From NCBI RefSeq assembly GCF_011806455.1, contig NZ_JAATOT010000001.1, positions 186,001 to 250,000 of the forward strand: a stretch of 64,000 nt of DNA, given 5' to 3'. Positions 42,187-50,720 of this stretch are shown one piece after another. Every line of letters starts with the position of its first letter. The first letter of the stretch is position 1. A model generated the notes under the pieces. It did not search any database. It had not been told where the DNA came from and was given only the letters and a program-made list of their open reading frames with translations. The translations under genes and the position numbers were made by a program. This DNA is from Celeribacter sp. HF31 (GTDB taxonomy: Bacteria; Pseudomonadota; Alphaproteobacteria; Rhodobacterales; Rhodobacteraceae).

Positions 42187-43878
42187 ATGACACGACCAAA
42201 GAAACGCCGCCCGGTCGCGCCGGAGCGGCAGAGGCTCAAGGCGCTCTTGGCCGGGGAAAGCCGCGCGATCAAACTGGCGTCTTACATGACCGCTTTCTCG
42301 GCGCTCTTATGGTTGCCGCAGGCGGCTTTCGTGGCGGGCGTGTTTGCGCGTCTTCTGACGGGCGAGGGTGGTGTCACGGTTCTGACGGGCGTGATCGCCT
42401 TTCTGGGCTTTGCCGTGCTGCGTTTGCTGCTCAATTACCTCGCCGAAGGCCTGCTGTTTCGCGCAGGCCAAAACATCGTCACCCGGACACGGCAGGAGAT
42501 TTTGGCGCGCGAAGCGAACAGTCTCGGCACCTCGCCGCTGGGTGGCCCCGGTGCGCTGGCGGCCTTGGCGGGCGAAAAACTCGACGCGGTGTTGCCCTAT
42601 ATCACGCGCTACGCCCCCGCCCAGACCCGCGTGATGACGGTGCCTTTTGCGATCCTCGCGATCGCCTTTTGGCAAAGCTGGGCCGTCGGGCTGGTCTTTG
42701 TGATTGCCGGGCCTCTGATCCCTGTGTTCATGGCGCTGGTCGGGTATGCTGCCAAGGAGGCCTCCGAGCGCCAGATGCAGGAAATTGGCTCTCTTGGCGA
42801 TCTCCTGGTCGACCGGTTGGCCGCGCTCTCTGACATCCGTCTCCTGGGTGCCGCCCCGCGACTGATCGAGCGCTTTGAACAGGCTGCGGATGACCTGCGC
42901 GACCGCACCATGGCGGTGCTGCGCATCGCGTTCCTGTCCTCGACCGTGCTCGAATTGTTCGCCGCCTTGGGCGTCGCGATGGTCGCCGTCTGGGTCGGCT
43001 TTTCGCTCTTGGGTGAGCTGAGCTGGGGCGCTTATGGCGGCGGTATCACGCCTTGGGGTGGGATTTTCCTTTTGCTCTTGGCGCCCGATTATTTCCAGCC
43101 GCTGCGCGATCTCTCTGCGGCCTGGCATGACAAAGCCGCGGCGCTGGCTGTCGCGGGCGAATTGGACGCGTGGCAGGCCCATGAGGCCGAGACGCTCATG
43201 GGCACCGGCGACAAGGTTTCGCCTCTTGCGGGTCCCGCCCATATCCGCACCTCTGATCTCTCCGTGACTCGCGGCAGTCGCATGATTGCCTACCCCGATG
43301 CCGAAATCCCCCCCGGCGCGCGGGTGGCCCTTTCCGGTCCATCAGGCGCAGGCAAAACCACGCTTTTGCGGTTGTTGGCAGGGTTGGAACGTCCGAGCCG
43401 CGGCACGGTCGAGGTTGCGGAACAGGAGCTTTCCGACGACACCGCCGACGCTTGGCGCGCGCGCCTTGGCTGGATGCCGCAGGCGCCGATGTTCCTCGGC
43501 CGCTCGCTGCGCCACAACATCGCTTTCGGGGCGCCTTTGAACGCCGAATTGATCTCCGATGCGGCCCTGAAGCAGGTGCTCGCAGCGCTGCCCAAGGGCG
43601 AACTGACCATTCTGGGCGAGACCGGAGGGGGGCTGTCGGGCGGCGAAGCGCGGCGCGTGATGCTGGCCCGTGCTTTGGCCGCACGCCCCGACGTGGTGTT
43701 GGCGGATGAACCCACCGCGGACCTCGATCATGAGACCGCCGACCGGGTGACCGAGGCGCTTTTGGCGCTGGCGGATCGCGGCGCGACCCTGATCGTTGCC
43801 ACTCATGACACGCGACTCATCGCCAAGATGGATCAGGTGATCGAGATTGCGCCAGAAGGGGAGCGTGCCCATGGCTAA
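42187..43878 (+). CDS. cydD: Heterodimeric ABC exporter CydDC, CydD subunit
   Basis: This 563-residue protein has an N-terminal six-helix exporter domain and an ATPase domain with Walker A GPSGAGKTT, signature GGGLSGGEARRVMLARAL and Walker B VVLADEPTADLD. CydDC exports cysteine and glutathione, or moves haem or reductant, and is needed to assemble cytochrome bd. It overlaps cydC by eight bases. The region upstream is shared with the divergent ars operon; no FnrL box was found there. Confidence 0.93.
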   Translation: MTRPKKRRPVAPERQRLKALLAGESRAIKLASYMTAFSALLWLPQAAFVAGVFARLLTGEGGVTVLTGVIAFLGFAVLRLLLNYLAEGLLFRAGQNIVTRTRQEILAREANSLGTSPLGGPGALAALAGEKLDAVLPYITRYAPAQTRVMTVPFAILAIAFWQSWAVGLVFVIAGPLIPVFMALVGYAAKEASERQMQEIGSLGDLLVDRLAALSDIRLLGAAPRLIERFEQAADDLRDRTMAVLRIAFLSSTVLELFAALGVAMVAVWVGFSLLGELSWGAYGGGITPWGGIFLLLLAPDYFQPLRDLSAAWHDKAAALAVAGELDAWQAHEAETLMGTGDKVSPLAGPAHIRTSDLSVTRGSRMIAYPDAEIPPGARVALSGPSGAGKTTLLRLLAGLERPSRGTVEVAEQELSDDTADAWRARLGWMPQAPMFLGRSLRHNIAFGAPLNAELISDAALKQVLAALPKGELTILGETGGGLSGGEARRVMLARALAARPDVVLADEPTADLDHETADRVTEALLALADRGATLIVATHDTRLIAKMDQVIEIAPEGERAHG

Positions 43879-45496
43879 GCTCTGGCATATTTTCCGCCTC
43901 ATGATGCGCGGCGAGCGCACATCTTTGCTGCGCGGGCTGGCGCTGTCCGCGCTGGTCCTGATCATGGGCGCCTCGCTTCTGGGCCTTTCGGGCTGGTTCA
44001 TCGTCGCGGCCTCTGCCGCCGGTCTGATCGGGACTGGTGCCGTCTTCGACGTGTTCCGTCCCTCCGCCATGGTACGCTTTCTGGCGATCACCCGCACCGC
44101 GACCCGCTACGGCGAGCGTGTGCTCACCCATGATGCGACGCTTCGGGCGCTGGCCAAACTCCGCGTCACGCTTTTGGCGGCGCTATCGACCCGCTCGCAT
44201 GATCGTTTGATCCGGCTCCGAGGCGCGCAAGCACTCAACCGGATCGTGGCCGATGTCGATGCGCTGGACGGTGTGCCCTTGCGACTGTTCCTGCCGCTGA
44301 TCGCCGGCGGCGCGACACAACTCTTGGCCTTGGCGGTGCTGTCCTGGCTGGTCGATTGGCGTGTGGCCGTGGCGATTTTCGGCATTTTCACCCTCGGCGG
44401 TCTGGGCGTCGTGCTTTGGGGCGTGCGCAGGGCGCGGGTGCCCTCACGTCGCGCGGAAAGTGCCGCGCAGGCCTTTCGGGCGCGCTTTATTGATCTGGTC
44501 ACAACCCGCGAAGACCTCGCCCTCTACGGGCAACTGCCGGATCAGGTTACGGACTGTCGCGATGCCGAGACGCGGCGTCAAACGGCGGCCACCACGACCG
44601 ATCTGCGCGAGCGTCAGGCAGGCGCCGCACTCATGGTCGTCTCCGCTCTGGCGGCGGCGGCGGCGCTTTGGATTGGCGGCACGCTGGCAGCGTCTGGCGA
44701 GATCACGCCGGCGCGCGCGGCCATCGGGTTTTTCACGGCGCTGGCGCTGATGGAGACCGTGGCGCCGTTGCGGCGCGCGGTGGCGGAGATGGGGCGGATG
44801 GTCGGGGCTGCGCGGCGTGTGACGGCACAGACCGAGATGTCGGATTGGCCCGACGCTTTGCCTTGGCCAGAGGGGGCACAGAGTCTTTCATTCTCTTCCG
44901 TAACCTTCGCGCGCGGCACGGCACGGCCGGTGTTGTCCGATTTCAACCTTACGGTTACGCCCGGCGAATGGGTCGCGCTCAAAGGCCCGTCGGGCGTGGG
45001 CAAAAGCACGGTTCTGTTGCTGGCCGCAGGCGCTTTGCGCCCCTTGAGCGGTAAAGTCTCCCTAAACGATCAATCCGTTACGGAATTTTTACCCGGTGCG
45101 ACCACCTTGGTCGGGCAACGGGCGGCGCTGATTCAGGGCACGATCGCGGAGAACCTGCGTCTGGCGGCACCGGAGGCGACGGATGAGGCGCTTTGGTCTG
45201 CGCTTGCGGCGACGGCTCTGGATGAGGTCGTCGTGTCCAAGGGCGGCTTGGACGCGCGTTTGGGGCCACGCGGTGCGGGGCTTTCGGGCGGCGAGACGCG
45301 GCGACTGGTTTTGGCGCGGGCGATTTTGCGGCAGCCTACCGTGTTGCTGTTGGACGAGCCGACCGAGGGGCTCGACACGGCGACCTCGGACCGGGTGCTG
45401 GCGGGGATTCGTGCGGCCTTGCCTGAGGCGGCGGTATTGATCGCGGCACATCGGGCGGAAGAGCAGGGGGCGGCGGACCGGATTCTGTCGCTCTGA
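43871..45496 (+). CDS. cydC: Heterodimeric ABC exporter CydDC, CydC subunit
   Basis: This 541-residue protein starts MAKLWHIFRLMMRGERTSLL at the ATG at 43871. The membrane domain includes DVFRPSAMVRFLAITRTATRY. The ATPase has Walker A GPSGVGKST, signature GAGLSGGETRRLVLARA and Walker B VLLLDEPTEGLD. The partner is CydD. It precedes cydAB by 224 bases, a gap with its own FnrL-controlled promoter. Confidence 0.93.
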   Translation: MAKLWHIFRLMMRGERTSLLRGLALSALVLIMGASLLGLSGWFIVAASAAGLIGTGAVFDVFRPSAMVRFLAITRTATRYGERVLTHDATLRALAKLRVTLLAALSTRSHDRLIRLRGAQALNRIVADVDALDGVPLRLFLPLIAGGATQLLALAVLSWLVDWRVAVAIFGIFTLGGLGVVLWGVRRARVPSRRAESAAQAFRARFIDLVTTREDLALYGQLPDQVTDCRDAETRRQTAATTTDLRERQAGAALMVVSALAAAAALWIGGTLAASGEITPARAAIGFFTALALMETVAPLRRAVAEMGRMVGAARRVTAQTEMSDWPDALPWPEGAQSLSFSSVTFARGTARPVLSDFNLTVTPGEWVALKGPSGVGKSTVLLLAAGALRPLSGKVSLNDQSVTEFLPGATTLVGQRAALIQGTIAENLRLAAPEATDEALWSALAATALDEVVVSKGGLDARLGPRGAGLSGGETRRLVLARAILRQPTVLLLDEPTEGLDTATSDRVLAGIRAALPEAAVLIAAHRAEEQGAADRILSL

Positions 45497-45618
45497 GACG
45501 AGAGACGGGACAGAAAGGGTCAGCGCTCACGCGCAATTGAACGGAAAACACCCCGAACGACGGGGGGCGCGCCGCCATGTCGCGGTCACAATAAGATATA
45601 TCTGGAATATTGCATTTA

Positions 45619-45632
45619 TTGACATGGGTCAA
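45619..45632 (+). promoter_or_regulatory. FnrL/FNR box upstream of cydA
   Basis: TTGAC-ATGG-GTCAA is a perfect dyad matching the FnrL consensus. A CTTTAAG stretch at 45652-45658 lies at the right distance for a -10 with the box centred near -40, as in class II FNR activation. It sits inside the cydDC-cydABX gene string and should give cydABX an oxygen-controlled promoter. Confidence 0.78.
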
Positions 45633-45720
45633 AGTACCCAAACCTGTGGCGCTTTAAGTCGAAGCCACAAACATGCATCTGCGAGACATCTTTTTTCTCG
45701 CGCAAAAGGAGCAAGGGAAC

Positions 45721-47334
45721 ATGGAGTTCGGACTAGTTGAGCTGTCGCGCCTGCAATTCGCGATGACAGCCATGTACCACTTTCTCTTCGTGCCGCTCAC
45801 GCTTGGTCTGTCGATCATCGTGGCGATCATGGAGACGGTCTACGTCATGACCGGTCGCCCGATTTGGCGACAAATGACGAAATTCTGGGCCACGCTGTTC
45901 GGGATCAACTTTGTGCTGGGCGTTGCGACGGGCATCACGATGGAGTTCCAGTTCGGCATGAACTGGTCCTACTACAGCCACTACGTCGGCGATATTTTCG
46001 GCGCACCGCTGGCCATCGAGGGGCTCATGGCCTTCTTCATGGAAGCGACCTTTGTGGGTCTCATGTTCTTTGGCTGGGACAAGATGTCGAAAGTGGCGCA
46101 TATGATCGTCACATGGCTTGTGGCCATCGGCTCGAACTTTTCCGCGCTCTGGATTCTCATTGCAAACGGCTGGATGCAGAACCCGGTGGGGGCCGAGTTC
46201 AACCCGGACACCATGCGGATGGAGATGACCAACTTCTTCGAAGTGGTGTTTAACGAAGTGGCTCAGGCCAAATTCGTGCACACTGTGTCTGCGGGTTACG
46301 TGACCGCCTCGGTCTTCGTGCTGGGTGTCTCTGCCTGGTACTTGCTCAAAGGGCGCCACACCGAGCTGGCCCGTCGCTCCATCGCGATTGCCGCCGCCTT
46401 TGGTCTGGCGTCGGCTTTCTCTGTTGTCATTCTGGGCGACGAGTCGGGCTACAACGCCACGCACACTCAGAAGATGAAACTCGCAGCCATCGAAGGCATG
46501 TGGGAAACGCAGGAAGCGCCGGCCTCTTTCACGCTGGTCGGCATCCCGGATCGCGAAGCGCGTGAGACGCATTACGCCATCCATATTCCTTACGCGATGG
46601 GTCTGATCGGCACGCGCTCTCTGACGGAGGAAATTCCCGGCGTGGATCAACTTGTGGCGGAAGCCAATGAGAAAATCCGCTCCGGCATCATTGCATACGA
46701 TGCGCTGATGACGATCCGCGAAGAACGCGATGCAACGCCTGTCGAAGTGCGTGCCACCTTTGAAGAGCATTCTGCTGACCTTGGCTTTGCCATGCTGTTG
46801 AAGCGCTATGTCGAAGATCCGCGTCAAGCGACCGATGAACAGATCGCCATGGCCGCCGATGACACCGTTCCGGGCGTCGGGCCGCTGTTCTGGGCCTTCC
46901 GTCTGATGGTGGGGCTGGGCTTTAGCTTCATCGCGGTGATGATTTACTTCTTCTACCGCACCTCCTTCAAAGGCATGCAATACCCGCGCTGGGCCTTGCG
47001 GGCGGCTGTGATCATCATCCCGACGCCGTGGATTGCCGCGGAGCTGGGCTGGTTCGTCGCCGAATTCGGGCGTCAACCCTGGACCGTGGACGGTGTTCTG
47101 CCGACGGCTCTGTCGGCCTCGCATCTGTCGATCACCGATCTGCTGATCACGCTTGCTGGCTTTGTGATCTTCTACTCGGTGCTCTTCATCATCGAGATGG
47201 GGCTGATGATCAAATACATCAAAAAAGGTCCCTACATGGATGTCGATGAAACAGATCAGTGGATGGAACGCCATGCGCACCGTCTGAGCACCCATGACAG
47301 CAAAGGGCCCTTTGCGGCCGAACCTGCGGAGTAA
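45721..47334 (+). CDS. cydA: Cytochrome bd ubiquinol oxidase subunit I
   Basis: This 537-residue protein starts MEFGLVELSRLQFAMTAMYH at the ATG at 45721 after AAGGAG. Histidine 19 region, GINFVLGVATGITMEFQFGMNW and GWFVAEFGRQPWTVDGVLPT are CydA landmarks for haems b558, b595 and d. A long Q-loop (from about TQKMKLAAIEGMW to VDQLVAEANEK) places it in the L subfamily like E. coli CydA. It reduces O2 at low oxygen and resists sulfide and NO. Confidence 0.96.
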   Translation: MEFGLVELSRLQFAMTAMYHFLFVPLTLGLSIIVAIMETVYVMTGRPIWRQMTKFWATLFGINFVLGVATGITMEFQFGMNWSYYSHYVGDIFGAPLAIEGLMAFFMEATFVGLMFFGWDKMSKVAHMIVTWLVAIGSNFSALWILIANGWMQNPVGAEFNPDTMRMEMTNFFEVVFNEVAQAKFVHTVSAGYVTASVFVLGVSAWYLLKGRHTELARRSIAIAAAFGLASAFSVVILGDESGYNATHTQKMKLAAIEGMWETQEAPASFTLVGIPDREARETHYAIHIPYAMGLIGTRSLTEEIPGVDQLVAEANEKIRSGIIAYDALMTIREERDATPVEVRATFEEHSADLGFAMLLKRYVEDPRQATDEQIAMAADDTVPGVGPLFWAFRLMVGLGFSFIAVMIYFFYRTSFKGMQYPRWALRAAVIIIPTPWIAAELGWFVAEFGRQPWTVDGVLPTALSASHLSITDLLITLAGFVIFYSVLFIIEMGLMIKYIKKGPYMDVDETDQWMERHAHRLSTHDSKGPFAAEPAE

Positions 47335-47339
47335 CTGAC

Positions 47340-48503
47340 ATGATCTTGCATGAATTTATGAGCTTCGAAGTCCTCCGCGTGATCTGGTGGTTGCTTCTGG
47401 GCGTCCTTCTGATCGGGTTTGCGCTGACGGACGGGTTCGATATGGGCGTGGGCGCGCTTCTGCCGTTCGTTGGCAAATCCGACAAAGAACGCCGCATCGT
47501 GATCAACACCATCGGCCCGGTTTGGGAAGGCAACCAGGTGTGGTTCATCCTGGGTGGGGGTGCGATTTTCGCCGCCTGGCCGATCCTCTACGCCGTGTCC
47601 TTTTCGGGGTTCTATCTGGCGATGTTCCTCGTGCTGGCGGCGCTGATCCTGCGTCCGGTGGGCTTCAAATACCGCTCCAAACGCGAAAGCGCGCGGTGGC
47701 GGAACAACTGGGACTGGGCGCTCTTCGTGGGCGGTGCGGTTCCGGCGCTGATCTTCGGCGTGGCCGTGGGCAACGTGTTGCAAGGCGTGCCCTTCCACAT
47801 CACGCCCGACCTTTTGATGCCGCGCTATGATGGCAATGCGATCATGAAGCTTCTGGGTCTGTTGAACCCCTATGCGCTTTTGGCCGGTGTCGTGTCGCTC
47901 TCCATGCTCTTGATGCATGGTGCGGCCTGGCTCGGGCTCAAAACCGAAGGCGTGGTACAGCAGCGCGCTCGGAGCATCGGCAACGTCGCGGGCATCGTCG
48001 CGGCTGTCACCTATGCGCTTGCCGGTCTCTGGCTGGCCTTCGGCATCGACGGCTTCCAGATTGTCGGCGAGGTGGTCAAAGACGGCCCGTCCAACCCGCT
48101 TCTGTCCGAGGTGACCCGTGGTGGCTCCTGGATGCAGGCCTATTCCGACCGTCCGTGGATCGTGATCGCGCCGGTGATGGCCTTTGTCGGCATCGCCATG
48201 GCTGTGATGGGGCTGCGCAAAGGCAAAGAGGTCTCGACGCTTTTGTGGTCGAAACTGGGCATCACCGGGATCATCTCTTCGGTCGGCCTGACGATGTTCC
48301 CCTTCATCTTGCCGTCCACCGTCGATCCCAACAGCTCGCTCACCGTCTGGGACAGCTCAAGCTCGCACCTGACGCTCTTTGTGATGCTGATCTGTGCGAT
48401 CATCTTCATGCCGATCATCCTCGCCTACACCTCCTGGGTCTACAAAGTGCTCTGGGGCAAGGTCACCGAGGATGAACTCGACAGCAACGCTCAAAGCTAC
48501 TGA
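47340..48503 (+). CDS. cydB: Cytochrome bd ubiquinol oxidase subunit II
   Basis: This 387-residue membrane protein has the diagnostic LIGFALTDGFDMGVGALLPF near residue 30 and GPVWEGNQVWFILGGGAIFA. It stabilises the haem core of CydA and holds quinone-side structure. The start follows the cydA stop by five bases. Eight to nine helices are visible. Confidence 0.96.
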   Translation: MILHEFMSFEVLRVIWWLLLGVLLIGFALTDGFDMGVGALLPFVGKSDKERRIVINTIGPVWEGNQVWFILGGGAIFAAWPILYAVSFSGFYLAMFLVLAALILRPVGFKYRSKRESARWRNNWDWALFVGGAVPALIFGVAVGNVLQGVPFHITPDLLMPRYDGNAIMKLLGLLNPYALLAGVVSLSMLLMHGAAWLGLKTEGVVQQRARSIGNVAGIVAAVTYALAGLWLAFGIDGFQIVGEVVKDGPSNPLLSEVTRGGSWMQAYSDRPWIVIAPVMAFVGIAMAVMGLRKGKEVSTLLWSKLGITGIISSVGLTMFPFILPSTVDPNSSLTVWDSSSSHLTLFVMLICAIIFMPIILAYTSWVYKVLWGKVTEDELDSNAQSY

Positions 48504-48516
48504 GAAAGGACCAACC

Positions 48517-48639
48517 ATGTGGTATTTTGCCTGGATTCTTGGCCTTCCGCTCGCTGCTCTCTTCGCGGTCTTGAACGCGATGTGGCTTGAAATGCGCGAA
48601 GATTCGCGTCTGGCCGATGAGCAGGACGACAAGTCCTGA
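48517..48639 (+). CDS. cydX: Cytochrome bd small subunit CydX (YbgT family)
   Basis: This 40-residue single-helix protein begins MWYFAWILGLPLAALFAVL, the CydX signature, and ends in a charged tail. AGAAAGGA precedes the ATG. In E. coli CydX is needed for stable, active cytochrome bd. It lies 13 bases after cydB. Confidence 0.93.
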   Translation: MWYFAWILGLPLAALFAVLNAMWLEMREDSRLADEQDDKS

Positions 48640-48661
48640 GACACCGCCTGACCAAAACGTT

Positions 48662-48794
48662 GACAAGGTCATTCGACCTGACCTTGTCATAAACGCTTTC
48701 GTCCCTTCAGGTGGCCTGCTCCGGGGGTGTCGTTCCACCGCCCCCGGAGCGCCTTAAACCAAACTGCTCCGCCCGCCATCGTGGGCGGAATTTT
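48662..48794 (+). terminator. Three consecutive hairpins after cydX
   Basis: The first stem is GACAAGGTCA/TGACCTTGTC (48662-48688), ten perfect pairs but no T-run. The second is GCTCCGGGGG/CCCCCGGAGC (48718-48750), ten perfect pairs with a 13-base loop. The third, CCGCCCGC/GTGGGCGG (48769-48788), has a four-base loop and is followed by AATTTT. Together they probably end or attenuate the cyd transcript before the sulfide oxidoreductase gene. Confidence 0.6.
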
Positions 48795-48808
48795 CCGCAC
48801 CAAAAATA

Positions 48809-48822
48809 TGCATACATATGCA
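48809..48822. promoter_or_regulatory. AT-rich dyad upstream of the sulfide:quinone oxidoreductase
   Basis: TGCATA-CA-TATGCA is a perfect dyad inside a stretch where ATATGCAT occurs twice and AAATATG follows, about 40 bases before the start at 48859. It could be an operator for an ArsR-type sulfur regulator, but it does not match ATTC-N8-GAAT. Confidence 0.4.
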
Positions 48823-48858
48823 TGCAAATATGTGACGTACACAGAGATGGAGAGAGAC

Positions 48859-50175
48859 ATGAACTCACCGAATTCCCCAAAGATCGGGCGCCGGGGTTTC
48901 CTCGGACTGGCCGCAGGGGCCACGGCGCTGGCCGCCAGCTCCGGCGAGGTCCGCGCCGCTAGCGTTCCGACCAACGCCAGGATCGTCATCATCGGCGCGG
49001 GCGCCGGTGGCACCGCCCTGGCCAACCGCCTCGTAGACCGCCTTGAGGGCGCCCAGATCACGCTGATCGACCCGCGTAAGCAACACCTCTATCAACCCGG
49101 CCTGACACTTGTCGCCGCCGGTCTCAAGCCCGCAGATTACGTGGTCTCCGAGACCACCGACTGGCTGCCCAAAGGTGTGAGCCTCATCGCCGAAAAAGCC
49201 GCCGCCATAGACCCCGTCGCGAAAACCGTTTCGACCGAGGGCGGTCAGACGCTCTCTTACGATTTCCTCGTCGTGGCCCCCGGCCTGATCCTCGATCACG
49301 ATGCCATCGAAGGGTTCTCCCTCGATATGGTCGGCGAAAACGGCATCGGCGCGCTTTACGCCGGGCCGCAATATGCCGCCGCCACCTGGAAAGCCGCCTC
49401 GAAATTCATCGAAGAGGGCGGTCACGGCATCTTCACCCGTCCGGGCACCGAGATGAAATGCGCCGGTGCGCCTTTGAAACACACCTTCCTGATCGACGAC
49501 CGTCTGCGTCGCGCGGGCAATCGGGGCAAAGCCGAGATCACCTACGGCGCCCATGACGGTGCGCTTTTCGGGGTGCCGATTGTCTCTGAGAAAGTCCGCA
49601 TGCTGTTTTTGGACCGCGACATCGCGCCGGTTTACCAGCACACGGTGAAATCCATTGATGCGGGCGCGAAACGTGTGACCTTCAACACCGCCGAGGGGAC
49701 CGAAGAGATGGACTACGATTACATCCACCTCATTCCGCCGCAACGCGCGCCTGAGGTGATCCGCCAGTCCGGCCTGTCCTGGGCCGACAAATGGACGGAT
49801 CAGGGCTGGGTCGAATGCGATATGGCGACGCTTCAACACCTGCGCTACCCGGAGATCTGGGCGCTGGGCGATGTCGCCGGTGTGCCAAAGGGAAAAACCG
49901 CAGCCTCCGTCAAATGGCAGGTGCCGGTGGTCGAAGACCAGATCGTCTCCGCCATCGCAGGCACTGAACCGACAGAGACCTATGGCGGCTACACCTCATG
50001 CCCGATGATCACCAGGATCGGCCGCGCGATGCTGGTGGAGTTCGACTACAACAACAATCTTCTGCCGTCCTTTGAGGGTATCATCCCGCCGCTCGAGGAG
50101 CTGTGGATTTCCTGGCTGATGAAAGAGGTGGCGCTGAAAGCCACCTACAACGCCATGCTGCGTGGCAAGGCCTAA
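48859..50175 (+). CDS. sqr: Sulfide:quinone oxidoreductase (SQOR-like) with Tat signal
   Basis: This 438-residue flavoprotein starts at the ATG at 48859 after GGAGAG. The leader carries GRRGFLGLAAGATALAASS, a twin-arginine signal. The FAD fold is IVIIGAGAGGTALANRL. Two redox-cysteine motifs, EMKCAGAPLKH and GGYTSCPMITRIGR, match the cysteine pair of SQOR/type II sulfide:quinone reductases. The C-terminal LEELWISWLMKEVALKATY is a membrane anchor. It should oxidise sulfide and pass electrons to quinone, plausibly to the bd oxidase encoded just upstream. A flavocytochrome c-type subunit is a weaker alternative. Confidence 0.85.
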   Translation: MNSPNSPKIGRRGFLGLAAGATALAASSGEVRAASVPTNARIVIIGAGAGGTALANRLVDRLEGAQITLIDPRKQHLYQPGLTLVAAGLKPADYVVSETTDWLPKGVSLIAEKAAAIDPVAKTVSTEGGQTLSYDFLVVAPGLILDHDAIEGFSLDMVGENGIGALYAGPQYAAATWKAASKFIEEGGHGIFTRPGTEMKCAGAPLKHTFLIDDRLRRAGNRGKAEITYGAHDGALFGVPIVSEKVRMLFLDRDIAPVYQHTVKSIDAGAKRVTFNTAEGTEEMDYDYIHLIPPQRAPEVIRQSGLSWADKWTDQGWVECDMATLQHLRYPEIWALGDVAGVPKGKTAASVKWQVPVVEDQIVSAIAGTEPTETYGGYTSCPMITRIGRAMLVEFDYNNNLLPSFEGIIPPLEELWISWLMKEVALKATYNAMLRGKA

Positions 50176-50187
50176 GGGAGAGCGACT

Positions 50188-50550
50188 ATGAAAGATCTGA
50201 CGTTTCAAACCCTCATCGCCGTTTTCGAAGAAATCTTCGGGCGGGGGCTGTTCTGGACCATGGTGGCCGCTGCTGTCGTGGTGACGCTGGGCTATCTTTA
50301 CGTGCTGGTCCGCGACCGTGCGGTGAGCTGGCGCAAATTCCTTTGGGCGCAGTTGTCCATGCCGGTGGGTGCCGTTTTGGCAGTCTGGTTCGTCATGGCG
50401 ATGACCCATTCGGCGCCGTCTGACATCGGCGGTGCGGTGGACCTCATCGTCTTCCTCGGTGTGGCCGTCATGGGGGCGATCGGCATGGCGATCCTCGTCT
50501 ACACGCTCGAGTCCCTCATCAAACCGCCGAAAGCCAAACCCGAATCCTGA
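50188..50550 (+). CDS. Small membrane protein (DUF5368-like) coupled to sqr
   Basis: This 120-residue protein has three hydrophobic helices: LFWTMVAAAVVVTLGYLYVL, then an LSMPVGAVLAVWFVMAM segment and a VDLIVFLGVAVMGAIGMA segment. It starts 12 bases after sqr with GGGAGAG upstream and is closed by a terminator. The family name is recalled, not searched. It may anchor or assist the oxidoreductase, but no function is established. Confidence 0.65.
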   Translation: MKDLTFQTLIAVFEEIFGRGLFWTMVAAAVVVTLGYLYVLVRDRAVSWRKFLWAQLSMPVGAVLAVWFVMAMTHSAPSDIGGAVDLIVFLGVAVMGAIGMAILVYTLESLIKPPKAKPES

Positions 50551-50583
50551 GGCCGTTTCGTTCCGAACGCGCCAAAGGGTGGG

Positions 50584-50617
50584 CGCCCCCGGTGTGCGGA
50601 CCGGGGGCGTCTCTTTG
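50584..50617 (+). terminator. Rho-independent terminator after the sqr operon
   Basis: CGCCCCCGGT (50584-50593) and ACCGGGGGCG (50600-50609) form ten perfect pairs around GTGCGG, followed by TCTCTTTG. Confidence 0.78.
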
Positions 50618-50720
50618 TATCAGGCATGCCGCAATCCCGTGCAGCCCTTGGCGTTTTGCTTTACATCAAGAGGCGGCTCCGGTAATCGCGGGGACGAAAA
50701 ATAAAGGGTACGACCGGCTT

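Noticed and set aside
41924-42199. Small open frame upstream of the ars operon (minus strand)
   Set aside because: It covers the ars operator and the cydD leader, and has no family features.
45733-47295. Long open frame antisense to cydA (520 codons)
   Set aside because: Composition is rich in histidine, arginine and glutamine, as typical for the complement of a membrane-protein gene. cydA is certain.
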